64,000 nucleotides of DNA from Breznakia pachnodae (GTDB lineage Bacteria; Bacillota_I; Bacilli_A; Erysipelotrichales; Erysipelotrichaceae). The notes under the pieces were generated by a model that saw only the letters and a list, made by a program, of their open reading frames with translations, searched no databases and had not been told where the DNA came from. The stretch is from positions 1,054,001 to 1,118,000 of the forward strand of contig NZ_JAUSUR010000001.1 in assembly GCF_030814225.1 (NCBI RefSeq), read 5' to 3'. Within the stretch, counting starts at the first letter, position 1. Each line of letters begins with the position of its first letter. Of the stretch, positions 48,192 through 56,846 are shown in pieces. Made by a program: the position numbers and the translations under genes.

Positions 48192-48223
48192 AAAAGCGAT
48201 GAGCAACATCAAGCCCATCGCTT
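48192..48223 (-). terminator. Intra-operon stem-loop after the solute-binding protein gene
   Basis: Stem AAGCGATG / CATCGCTT (48194-48201 with 48216-48223) followed by TTTTC on the minus strand. Such leaky terminators or stabilising hairpins are usual after binding-protein genes and explain their higher expression. Confidence 0.6.
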
Positions 48224-48243
48224 CAGAAATCATTTTACCTGTT

Positions 48244-49569
48244 TTATTCTACAGGATGTTCTCTTAATGTTTTCCATAAATCAACTAATGATGTTTGCCA
48301 TGCTTCTGCAGTAGAAGTACCTGTAGCGATTTCATCAATTGGTCCGAAAAGTGATGCTTTGAAATCTACATCTGGAATTGCTGCTGCATCATATGGAGCA
48401 AATGCACCCATTGAAGCTTTTACATTTTCATCATCGTAAATACTGTAGAATTCTTTATTGTATCCTTCTAGTTTTTCAGTAATTCCTTCTACTGGTACAA
48501 CACAATCATATTTTAACATAATTTCTGCACCTTCTTCAGAATAAATAAACTCTAAGAATTTTTTAGCATCGTCAGCATTTTCTGCTTGTTTTGGAATCCA
48601 TGCTTGTTCTGTAAATGATGTAGCAACACGTTCTCCACCTTCTTCAAAAGCAGGAAGTGCCATTAATCCCCAATGGAAGTCTTCTGGTGTAGTTGATTCC
48701 ATTTCTCCTACAATCCAGCTACCATTTGGCATAAACAATGCATCACCATCGATTACAGCTTGTTGGTTAATCTTAAATCCATCTTTAGCATTTGCATTTG
48801 CAACTGTATCTGCAAATAAGTAACCATTATCTTTCGATACTAATTTCGCAATTGTATCCAATACTTGTTTTCCAGTATCTGAGTCCCAAGTTCCTTCACC
48901 ATACTTAAGTGCTTCTGTGAAGTATTCTTGTCCTCCAACTTGGTCTAACATTCCAGAAATTGTTGTATCAAAGTATCCTTTTACTGGGTAAGTAAACAAT
49001 GAAATTCCATCTGCTTTCGCTTGTTCTCCAAGTGCCCACATGTCATCCCATGTTTCAGGCAATTCATATTTTTTACCTTCTCCAATTAGTTCTGTATTAT
49101 AGTAGAAACCTGCTGGAGTATACATAATTGGAGCTAAGTATTTTTTACCATCTCCAAAGTATTCTGTAATTGAGTTAGATGCAAATTGTGGATCGATACG
49201 ACCTTCAATATTATCAAATACATCTGAGATATCCATTACTTCTCCTGTATTAAGTTGCGTTTCAGTATATGCTGAAGGCTGACCTAAATTATAGTAAACG
49301 ATATCTGAATATTGTCCTTTTGCATTTTCTTTGTTTAGAACTGAATCTAATTCTTTTTCAAAACGTAATTGAATATCAATATCAGGGTTTTCTTTTTCGA
49401 ATGCTTCAGCTAGTTCAGTGAATACTTCTTCACCTTGTCCACCTGAAAATGAATCAAACTTAACTATTCTCTTTTCATCTTTTGTATCACCAGAATCATC
49501 AGATGATCCACATGCTGCTACTGTTAGTACCATCATTAGTGATAAACCAGTTATAAGTAATTTTTTCAT
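48244..49569 (-). CDS. Sugar ABC transporter substrate-binding lipoprotein
   Basis: 441 residues. Lipoprotein signal MKKLLITGLSLMMVLTVAAC with Cys at 20, then an acidic linker and the SBP_bac_1 fold (AFEKENPDIDIQLRF.. APIMYTPAGFYYNTELI.. ALFMPNGSWIVGEM.. EQAWIPKQAENADDAKKFLEFIYS). It resembles binding proteins for N-acetylated hexosamine oligosaccharides, but this is a weak judgement. The divergent sulfatase suggests a sulfated or amino-sugar ligand. First gene of the ABC operon; a cre-like site lies about 60 bp upstream. Confidence 0.9.
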   Translation of the reverse strand: MKKLLITGLSLMMVLTVAACGSSDDSGDTKDEKRIVKFDSFSGGQGEEVFTELAEAFEKENPDIDIQLRFEKELDSVLNKENAKGQYSDIVYYNLGQPSAYTETQLNTGEVMDISDVFDNIEGRIDPQFASNSITEYFGDGKKYLAPIMYTPAGFYYNTELIGEGKKYELPETWDDMWALGEQAKADGISLFTYPVKGYFDTTISGMLDQVGGQEYFTEALKYGEGTWDSDTGKQVLDTIAKLVSKDNGYLFADTVANANAKDGFKINQQAVIDGDALFMPNGSWIVGEMESTTPEDFHWGLMALPAFEEGGERVATSFTEQAWIPKQAENADDAKKFLEFIYSEEGAEIMLKYDCVVPVEGITEKLEGYNKEFYSIYDDENVKASMGAFAPYDAAAIPDVDFKASLFGPIDEIATGTSTAEAWQTSLVDLWKTLREHPVE

Positions 49570-49629
49570 AACTTATAAGATCCTCCTCTTTTAAGATTAT
49601 TTCATCTTTGTACCCAAAGTATAGCAAAG

Positions 49630-49643
49630 TGAAAGCGCTTTTA
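49630..49643. promoter_or_regulatory. cre-like site before the sugar ABC operon
   Basis: TGAAAGCGCTTTTA differs from the consensus TGWAANCGNTNWCA at one position and keeps the AAGCGCTT palindromic core. Located 61-74 bp upstream of the binding-protein start codon, consistent with catabolite repression by CcpA. Confidence 0.65.
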
Positions 49644-49728
49644 CTATATAGGATATTGCTTGCTTTTTTAGATATCTTGTTGTTTCTTGTTTTTTTCAAA
49701 ATAATTACATTTTTTCATAAATAATTGT

Positions 49729-49757
49729 TTATAATAGTATTAGTACAACTATTATAA
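49729..49757. promoter_or_regulatory. Inverted repeat over the sulfatase promoter
   Basis: TTATAATAGT and ACTATTATAA arms, 10-bp perfect, separated by 9 bp. The arms contain TATAAT-like elements, and the repeat lies 26-54 bp before the sulfatase start codon. Probable operator of an unlinked repressor, or of one outside the window. Confidence 0.5.
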
Positions 49758-49782
49758 TAAAAAGGATTATGAGGTAAAAAAA

Positions 49783-51237
49783 ATGAAACAACCAAATATA
49801 TTATTACTGATGTGTGACCAGTTTCGAGGTGATACTTTATCGTATAAACATCACCCTGATATTCAAACTCCTTACTTAGATACACTGGCAAAAGAAGGAG
49901 TATCATTTGATCATGCTTACTCTGCTTGTCCTAGCTGTATCCCTGCAAGAGCTGCATTGTTTACAGGAAAGAGCCAGAAGAAACATGGTCGTGTTGGCTA
50001 TGAAGATGGCATTAACTGGGACTATGACCACATGCTGCCTCAAGAGTTGAGTGATCATGGTTATCAGACAAAATGTGTAGGTAAAATGCATGTACATCCA
50101 GTTCGTAAAAGTTGTGGATTTCAATCAATCAGTCTGCATGATGGATATATTGCGTATTATCGAAACAATAAGATTCCGCATTATCAGCATCAGGAAGTCA
50201 GTGATGATTACCTGTACTATTTGAAGAATAATGTAGGTCAGCACGCAGATGTAACTGCTACTGGTCCAGAGTGTAATTCATGGGTAACCCACCCTTGGAT
50301 TTATGAAGAACGACTACATCCTACCAACTGGGCAGTTGATGAAAGTATTCGCTTCTTACAAACAAGAGACCGTGAGAAACCATTCTTTCTGATGACTTCA
50401 TTTGTTCGTCCACATCAACCATTTGATGCACCTCAGACTTACTTTGACATTTATAAAAACAAACAACTGCGTTCCCCTGCAAAGGGTGACTGGATTGACG
50501 ATAAGCGAACAGAACAGTTTGGTTACAGCAAAGATTCTATCTTTGGCAGCAACAACGAAGCAATGAAACATGATGCAATGGCCGGTTACTATGCAAGTAT
50601 TACTCATGTTGATCATCAGATTGGACGTTTGCTTACTTCCTTACAGGAAGATGGCTCTTATGAAGATACGATTATTGTTTTCCTTAGTGATCATGGTGAA
50701 CTGTTATTTGACCATGACTTGTATCGAAAAGTACTTCCTTATGAAGGAAGTTCTCATATACCACTAATATTCTCAGTTGGAAAAAATATTGAAAGTATCC
50801 GTCCACTTCAAAGCAATACGCTAGTAGAACTCCGCGATATTTTACCGACGTTATTAGAGTTTGCTGGTATTGATATCCCTAATGATGTGGATGGTTTATC
50901 ACTGGTATCTGAGTTAAAAGGTCAATCAAAAATTAATAGAAGTTATCTACATGGTGAACATAGTTTCCATTCTGACTTATCTACTCACTTTATTGTAACT
51001 AATGAAGATAAATTTATCTGGTACTCTCAAACTGGTGAAGAGCAGTACTTCAACTTAACAAATGATCCCAGAGAGGAACACAACGCTATCCACGATACTG
51101 CGTATCAAAATCGGATTGATTACCTTAGAAACACATTAATTAATGAGCTCAAGGATCGAGAAGAAGGTTACAGTGATGGTCAACAATTAATTGTTGGCAG
51201 AACACCTATAAATACTCTAAACATACGAAACGATTAG
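49783..51237 (+). CDS. Cytoplasmic sulfatase (S1 family, Cys-type)
   Basis: 484 residues beginning MKQPNILLLMCDQFRGD, the first metal-binding Asp pair of type I sulfatases, with no signal peptide. The formylglycine motif is C52-I-P-A-R56 (C-x-P-x-R), followed by AALFTGKSQKKHG. Other active-site features: GKMHVHP and FLSDHGELLFDH. A cysteine-type sulfatase in an anaerobe needs an anSME such as the one at 56994-58094 to convert C52. Divergent from the sugar ABC operon, so it probably desulfates an imported sulfated sugar. Whether the substrate is 6-sulfo-GlcNAc, sulfated Gal or another is not readable. Confidence 0.9.
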   Translation: MKQPNILLLMCDQFRGDTLSYKHHPDIQTPYLDTLAKEGVSFDHAYSACPSCIPARAALFTGKSQKKHGRVGYEDGINWDYDHMLPQELSDHGYQTKCVGKMHVHPVRKSCGFQSISLHDGYIAYYRNNKIPHYQHQEVSDDYLYYLKNNVGQHADVTATGPECNSWVTHPWIYEERLHPTNWAVDESIRFLQTRDREKPFFLMTSFVRPHQPFDAPQTYFDIYKNKQLRSPAKGDWIDDKRTEQFGYSKDSIFGSNNEAMKHDAMAGYYASITHVDHQIGRLLTSLQEDGSYEDTIIVFLSDHGELLFDHDLYRKVLPYEGSSHIPLIFSVGKNIESIRPLQSNTLVELRDILPTLLEFAGIDIPNDVDGLSLVSELKGQSKINRSYLHGEHSFHSDLSTHFIVTNEDKFIWYSQTGEEQYFNLTNDPREEHNAIHDTAYQNRIDYLRNTLINELKDREEGYSDGQQLIVGRTPINTLNIRND

Positions 51238-51258
51238 GACAAACCTAATCGTTTTTTT
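51228..51258 (+). terminator. Terminator of the sulfatase gene
   Basis: 11-bp perfect stem AAACGATTAGG / CCTAATCGTTT with a 5-nt loop and TTTT beyond. It overlaps the stop codon. Confidence 0.85.
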
Positions 51259-51275
51259 GATTCAGTAGAAGTTCT

Positions 51276-51359
51276 TTAATCTCTTTTAAGACCTTTAGAA
51301 TTCCTCCCAGATAACAACATATGATAATAAACCCAATTACACCTAAAATAGCTAACATA
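51276..51359 (-). CDS. Possible 27-residue membrane peptide
   Basis: AAGGAGG is 7 nt before an ATG that opens MLAILGVIGFIIICCYLGG and ends ISKGLKRD, a single hydrophobic helix with a positive tail, the form of many bacterial small membrane proteins. It sits in the 320-bp gap between the sulfatase and the MucBP protein. A one-base shift at the A3 run around 51299-51301 would extend it to ~37 residues (KVLKEIKELL...), so a frameshift is conceivable. Support is the ribosome binding site and hydrophobicity only. Confidence 0.4.
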   Translation of the reverse strand, partial: YVSYFRCNWVYYHMLLSGRNSKGLKRD

Positions 51360-51429
51360 TATATCCTCCTTTTTTATTTATGACATCTTCTTTATTTTAA
51401 TTATATAGTATAACCTTCAAAAATAAAAC

Positions 51430-51555
51430 AAAAGAGTTACTGATCGGCTTCAGTAACTCTTCTCCACGAGGGTATGTGTGGATGATTTATGCACAAAGAT
51501 TAATATAATATGAAAGTGGGCTATTTATTTCAAATGTTCGCTCTTTGTGCACATT
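51430..51555 (-). terminator. Terminator region of sigma B2/MucBP operon with extra long-range hairpin
   Basis: A strong hairpin AAGAGTTACTGA / TCAGTAACTCTT (about 51432-51461) is followed on minus by TTTTGTTTTATTTTT. Before it, closer to the stop codon, a 10-11 bp stem TGTGCACAAAG / CTTTGTGCAT pairs ends about 60 nt apart (51489-51553). The first is the transcription terminator; the second is unexplained 3'-UTR structure. Confidence 0.65.
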
Positions 51556-51557
51556 TG

Positions 51558-54500
51558 TTATTTTTTAGCTTCTTTTCTTCTTCTCAATGCAATGATAACT
51601 CCAAGCATTGAAATCATTGTAAGCATTAATACATTTGTATTTGTTGTATCACCTGTTGCAACCGAAGGATTTGCTCCTGGAGTTCCTTCAGGTGTAATAC
51701 TTGGTTTCATTGTAATTGTCTGATCTTTTTTAGTATCATCTTTTGTATAGTAAACTTTTAATACTAAACTTCCATCACCATAAACCATTCCACTTAATAC
51801 ACTTCCAGCAACATTCTTATTGAATGTATAACCTTTGTATTGTTTTGCAATTGCTGTCACGATTGTGTTCGCTGGGCTACTGAAGGATTCATTATCTTCT
51901 AACTTATATGAACCATCTGTTTGTTGTAAGTAATGTTCTACTTTATAGCCAGCATCAACTGCTACACTTGGATGTTCGTTTACAGTATAGTAAAGCTTTA
52001 ATACCAAACTTCCATCACTTGCCACAATTCCACTTTCCAGAGTACCATCTATAGAATTATTAAATGTATATCCTGCATATGTTTTAGATACAGCTGTTAC
52101 CTTTGTATTCGTTTTACCAGTTAAATTTTCTGTATCTTTCACTACATAACTTCCATCTTCTTGTTCTAGATAGTGTTCCACTTTGTATCTCGTATCTGTA
52201 TTTGCATCATAATATACATGAAGATGCAATGTTCCATTCGCTTCCACTGTTCCAGTTAGTTTTGTATTAGCTGCTGAAGGATTATGTGTATACCCTTCAT
52301 AGCTATTGATTACAGCATTTACACTATAACCTGTTTTACTATTTGTTGAAACGGTTCCCTTTAAGTTATATTTCGTTGTATCACTTCCATCCTGCAAATA
52401 GTACGATGTATTATATGTTGTTGCATCTGCTGTATAAATTAGTACTAATGTAAGTTTCCCATCAGCTGTTACAACACCACTACTTTTTGTTTGTGCATGA
52501 GTTGGTGCATATGTATATCCAGCATATGTTTTGTCTGTTCCATGTACTGTTCTTCCTATTTTCTCAGTACTTTCATCTGTATCTACTGTATCAAAACTTC
52601 CATCTTCTTGTTCTAATTTATGTACTACCTTATATGGCACAATATCGGCATCATAGTAAACTTTTAAAACCAACTTACCATCAGCTGTTATCGTTCCACT
52701 TAATAAAGTATTTGCTGCACTAGCGTTATGTGTATATCCATCATAGTTCGTTCTTATAACTGCATTTGCTGTAGCACCAGTTCGTCCAGTTAAGTACTCA
52801 GTATCATCTAAATCATAAGTGCCTTCACTGTTTTCTAAATAATGTTCAACTTCATAATCAACTATATTTGCATTGTAGTAGAAAGATAGAGTTAGGGTAC
52901 CACCAGCTTCAACCACACCACTTTCCTTTTTATCTACATGATAATTGTTAGCTGTATATCCAGGAATTGTAAGATAGTTTGCGCTTACTGATGTACCAAC
53001 TGTTGCACTTAAAACTTCTGGCATTCCATACAAGTTATAGCTAGTTGGATCATCACCATCTTGAATGAAATGTTTAACAGTATATGAATCAGTTGCATTC
53101 TTTCTATAGTATAATTTCAACACAAGTGAACCATCTCCAGCTATCGTTCCACTATCTATCGTATCATTAACAGTTTTGTCTAGAGTATATCCCTCATAAG
53201 TTGTTTTTGCTACTGCATCAACTATATCACCTGTTTTTCCTGTCAACTCATCTGTAAAATCCAAAGTATATTCATTCGTTTCATGACCTGTTTCCAGGTA
53301 ATGTTGAACTTTATATTTTGTATCTGTATTTGCTTTCCATTTAGCTACATAAGTAGCATTTTCAGTAACTGTACTCGCTACCTCTTTATCCCATCCATCA
53401 AATGTATATCCTTTATTACCAGCTGGGTTTCCATCGGATCCTTCAGCACCACTATATTCAGGTGTTGTTGAGTGAATTATAATATCAGCATGTACATTGT
53501 CTGCAAATGTTCCTTGTGTTCCTGGCTTATACGTAACTGTAAATCGCTTCTTTATATTTGTCATATATACTGTATGACCTACATCATCAGCATATACAAC
53601 TGTAAATTCATCGGAAATTACAGTTTTCAGTGTACTGTCATAACCTTTTGATTTAGAAAGATCATAATCATCACTGTATGTATCATTTTGAACAAATCGA
53701 TACGTTCCCTCATTAAGAAAATCTGTATCTACATACCCATCTTCACTAATTGTTCCTTCACTCCAGACAGTAGAAGTCTCCCAAGTTTTAGTTACACTAT
53801 TGTATTTTTGAAGTGTAACTGATACTCCATTTAATATTTCTTGAGTTTCTTCATCAGATAGAAAAACTCTTGCTGCATTTGGAGCTACAACATTTGCTGA
53901 TCCACTAATTCCTTGAAGGACACCTTTTCCAGTTAACTCATAAGAATCATTACCTTTTGTGATGATTGCTGTATTTGTTTTTTCTGTATTAACTACAACT
54001 TTATCAAATACTTCATTAAAACCTATTCTATACCTTATAACTGATCCTCCATATGAATTAGAAGTACCATAAACTCTTTGAAAATATGCTTCTAAATCAT
54101 CTCGATCATCTTCGGTATAGAATCCACTGCTAATACTATAGTCAGTCGCTTCCTTTGCAAAATTTGAACCATATTTAACAGGTGAATTTTTAATATCGCC
54201 AAAATTAATAAGAACTGTTTGGATACCATTATCATCTTCATATACTCCATACTGTTGAGGTGCAAGACTTGCTTTAAACTCTTCATAACTTTGTGAACCA
54301 TCTTGTTCCACATAAGTAAATCTACCTGTTACATCATTTCCACCAGCAGTAATTCCAGAAGGTTCTCCACTTGTTAAATCCACTGGAACCTGTACTGGTG
54401 CTGAAATATTTATCCATGGTTTTCCATTGGTATCTAAACTTACTTTTCCACTCAATTGATCCTCAAAGTAAATCGAACCTGTTTCAACTTCATTACCATT

Positions 54501-55472
54501 TACTACATCATATATATCTTCATTACCAATAAACATCGCCCAGTTAATTGTTGTATTTGATGTTCCTGAAGCATATTTTAAATCATAATCTTGTAATTTG
54601 CTAAGATTTGCTTTATTAAATGTAATTTCTTTAGTCGAATTACCAATTGATACATTTTGTGTTATATCAACTGTTGTCGCATTTTTAAAAGATGAAGTCC
54701 CTGATTCTAAAGTACCAGTAATCGACATTTTTTGATCTGAATTTTCAGTAAGTTCTACCTCAATTCCTGTAGATGTAATTCTCCATCTCCCTAGAACCTC
54801 TGTATTTGTTGAATCCCATAAATCTCCCCAATCCGTCGTTACAACTTGCCAACTTCCTGATATTTCATTTTTTGGAAGTGGAAATGTAAAATAATCGCCA
54901 GCTTTCAGAAATGTACCTGATGGTTTTAGTTTCCATGAAATTACTAACTGATAATCTGTGTAAAATTTTGCTGGATTTGTAGTTGATAATGCATCTTTAT
55001 TCGAATCAATAAAGTCCCAGCTTACAATTTCCACTATATCTGTATAATCAGTACCTGTTGCATCTCTTGTAAGTCCACTTCTATCAATTGTAGAATGTGA
55101 AGAATAGGTTTCTTCTTTTACAACTACAATATCAGATACCTCTACTGTTTCTGTATATTCGTATCTTTCATTTTCTAAATCAAAATATGTTATATGAAAA
55201 TTATAAGTTCCATTTTCAGTAACCTTGTATGTAAGATTTGTTAGATCCATCGTATTTCCATCTGGATCACTTACACTTTCTAATGTATAGTCTTCAATGA
55301 TATTTGAAGCATCTAATGTAATTGTTGCCTCTTTGTTATCTTCACTATAAATTACTTCAGAAGAAATAGTAAAGTTTTCTTCTGCGTATAATACTCCATT
55401 AAATATTCCTAAACTCGTAAAAGCAACAAGAGTCGCCAATACTACTTTCATTGTTTTTGTTAATTTTATCAT
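51558..55472 (-). CDS. Large MucBP-repeat surface adhesin
   Basis: 1304 residues. Signal peptide (1-31); Ig-like stretch (about 33-112); an adhesin region (about 120-545) resembling the DEv-IgG folded domains of Gram-positive adhesins (VSWDFIDSNK.. GDYFTFPLPKNEI.. INWAMFIGN..); a SpaA/prealbumin-type domain (about 548-640); a Flg_new/InlB-B-like repeat (about 647-710: GYTFDGWDKEV.. YVAKWKAN); seven ~75-residue MucBP-like repeats (about 712-1237, each starting Y-x-V-x-H-Y-L-x-x and ending in GxLxLxxYY); tail SVATGDTTNTN, hydrophobic stretch, RRRKEAKK. Probably a mucus-binding wall protein. It follows sigma B2 by 20 nt, so they form an operon from P4. Confidence 0.87.
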   Translation of the reverse strand: MIKLTKTMKVVLATLVAFTSLGIFNGVLYAEENFTISSEVIYSEDNKEATITLDASNIIEDYTLESVSDPDGNTMDLTNLTYKVTENGTYNFHITYFDLENERYEYTETVEVSDIVVVKEETYSSHSTIDRSGLTRDATGTDYTDIVEIVSWDFIDSNKDALSTTNPAKFYTDYQLVISWKLKPSGTFLKAGDYFTFPLPKNEISGSWQVVTTDWGDLWDSTNTEVLGRWRITSTGIEVELTENSDQKMSITGTLESGTSSFKNATTVDITQNVSIGNSTKEITFNKANLSKLQDYDLKYASGTSNTTINWAMFIGNEDIYDVVNGNEVETGSIYFEDQLSGKVSLDTNGKPWINISAPVQVPVDLTSGEPSGITAGGNDVTGRFTYVEQDGSQSYEEFKASLAPQQYGVYEDDNGIQTVLINFGDIKNSPVKYGSNFAKEATDYSISSGFYTEDDRDDLEAYFQRVYGTSNSYGGSVIRYRIGFNEVFDKVVVNTEKTNTAIITKGNDSYELTGKGVLQGISGSANVVAPNAARVFLSDEETQEILNGVSVTLQKYNSVTKTWETSTVWSEGTISEDGYVDTDFLNEGTYRFVQNDTYSDDYDLSKSKGYDSTLKTVISDEFTVVYADDVGHTVYMTNIKKRFTVTYKPGTQGTFADNVHADIIIHSTTPEYSGAEGSDGNPAGNKGYTFDGWDKEVASTVTENATYVAKWKANTDTKYKVQHYLETGHETNEYTLDFTDELTGKTGDIVDAVAKTTYEGYTLDKTVNDTIDSGTIAGDGSLVLKLYYRKNATDSYTVKHFIQDGDDPTSYNLYGMPEVLSATVGTSVSANYLTIPGYTANNYHVDKKESGVVEAGGTLTLSFYYNANIVDYEVEHYLENSEGTYDLDDTEYLTGRTGATANAVIRTNYDGYTHNASAANTLLSGTITADGKLVLKVYYDADIVPYKVVHKLEQEDGSFDTVDTDESTEKIGRTVHGTDKTYAGYTYAPTHAQTKSSGVVTADGKLTLVLIYTADATTYNTSYYLQDGSDTTKYNLKGTVSTNSKTGYSVNAVINSYEGYTHNPSAANTKLTGTVEANGTLHLHVYYDANTDTRYKVEHYLEQEDGSYVVKDTENLTGKTNTKVTAVSKTYAGYTFNNSIDGTLESGIVASDGSLVLKLYYTVNEHPSVAVDAGYKVEHYLQQTDGSYKLEDNESFSSPANTIVTAIAKQYKGYTFNKNVAGSVLSGMVYGDGSLVLKVYYTKDDTKKDQTITMKPSITPEGTPGANPSVATGDTTNTNVLMLTMISMLGVIIALRRRKEAKK

Positions 55473-55492
55473 TCATGCCCTCCGAATTGATA

Positions 55493-56803
55493 TTATTCAA
55501 TCTCTATTGTTAATATATTTCCTGCGTAATCACTAATATAAATATCGTGTCTGGATACATTATCGTTTTTCACAATCATTACATTACGACTTGCATCATA
55601 AGTATAATCATTGCTAGCTGTCCCATTTACATAGTATGTAATCTGATTTGCATTTACCCCTGACTTATCATCGCTCAGATAAAGATAATAATATTCATCA
55701 TCTTTTTCACTTGTTGCAGTAGGACTGTGTAAATCCACATTACTAATTTGAATTACTTCTTCATCAATTACTGCATCGTCTTTGATAAGTTTCACCATAT
55801 AAGTACCATTGTTTACAACTTGTGTGGTTTCTATATCATTGATAGTTATTCGCTCATAGTTATCATTACTTGTCTCAATCGCCAATTGAATTGGTTGGTT
55901 TCTCCATGCATCATCATAAGAAATACTCGTTATTTCAGCTAATTCAGGTTCCTTTGATGGTTTGCTGACTTCTTCAACTTCTTCCACCTTTGGTTTTTTT
56001 TCTTCTTCTTGTTGCGGTTGCGTGTTCCACAGTGCTATACCACCAAAAACAACCCCTGTTGTAACTACTCCTATAATCCATTTTGATAATAAAGATATAC
56101 CTCCAGCGATATCTGCACCAGCTGGTAAAATTGCATATAGAATATCATTTGATAATGCCTGATTCATTTTTGTCTGCTGATAAAGCATCTTATATGCTTC
56201 AAATAAAACAACAGGTGAAACAACAATTACTCCATAAGTACTGTTGATTCCCTTTTTCTGTAACTCAGTGCTCAGTACCCTTCTGATTCTTATTAGTCTA
56301 GAAGATACAGTATTCTTAGGGATATCTAAGATATCAGCTATCTCCTGCAATTTTAAATCTTCAAAGAACCGTAACATCGCAACTGACTTTAGTGGAATAC
56401 TAAGGTCATCTAGGATATCCATAATTTCATTCTTTATTCTTTCATTTTCAATCTTTGAAATAACATCCACTTCCGCTGTATTTGGAAAATCCTCTATTTT
56501 ATCTTCATCCCCTAATTCAAATATATTTGACTTCCTACGATTGTAATTGTGACACTCACGATATGTGATAACATGTAACCATGAACTAAAAGCTTTTGGC
56601 GCCTGTAATTTATTAATCTGCCGATAAACTTTTATGAACACCTCCTGCACAATATCTTTTGCTGTGTCTTCATTTCTAAAATATTGAATTGCCATAAAAT
56701 ACACTCGATTACTGTATGTACGATAAATCTGCGAAAATGCATCCTCATCTCCATGAATTGCCTTAAGGATAATATCCTCTGATGTTTCCTGTAATTTGCT
56801 CAT
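55493..56803 (-). CDS. Membrane-tethered ECF sigma factor with Ig-like ectodomain (copy B2)
   Basis: 436 residues. Region 2 (AFSQIYRTYSNRVYFMAIQYF.. DIVQEVFIKVYRQINKL.. FSSWLHVITYRECHNYNR) and region 4 (LRFFEDLKLQEIADILDIPKNTVSSRLIRIRRVL). Hydrophobic segment TYGVIVVSPVVLFEAYKMLY, transmembrane helix WIIGVVTTGVVFGGIALW (about 230-248), Glu/Lys/Pro linker, ectodomain (about 275-436) with ISYDDAWRNQPIQLAIET, NGTYMVKLIKDDAV, NVDLHSP, YLYLSDDKSGVN and ISDYAGNIL. Near-identical layout to B1. Own promoter P4 and GGAGGGCGA; first gene of the operon with the MucBP adhesin. Predicted to activate P4 and possibly P1-P3. Confidence 0.86.
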   Translation of the reverse strand: MSKLQETSEDIILKAIHGDEDAFSQIYRTYSNRVYFMAIQYFRNEDTAKDIVQEVFIKVYRQINKLQAPKAFSSWLHVITYRECHNYNRRKSNIFELGDEDKIEDFPNTAEVDVISKIENERIKNEIMDILDDLSIPLKSVAMLRFFEDLKLQEIADILDIPKNTVSSRLIRIRRVLSTELQKKGINSTYGVIVVSPVVLFEAYKMLYQQTKMNQALSNDILYAILPAGADIAGGISLLSKWIIGVVTTGVVFGGIALWNTQPQQEEEKKPKVEEVEEVSKPSKEPELAEITSISYDDAWRNQPIQLAIETSNDNYERITINDIETTQVVNNGTYMVKLIKDDAVIDEEVIQISNVDLHSPTATSEKDDEYYYLYLSDDKSGVNANQITYYVNGTASNDYTYDASRNVMIVKNDNVSRHDIYISDYAGNILTIEIE

Positions 56804-56846
56804 CTAAAAGTCGCCCTCCTTTCTATGAACTTTTTACCGTCCTAAC

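Noticed and set aside
49699..49906. Minus-strand ORFs of 60-75 codons near the sulfatase start
   Set aside because: They overlap the sulfatase gene or its promoter repeat and have no ribosome binding site.
30626..56803. Phage or integrative element carrying the sigma/adhesin units
   Set aside because: No integrase, recombinase, tRNA target or border repeats are visible; base composition looks like that of the neighbours.
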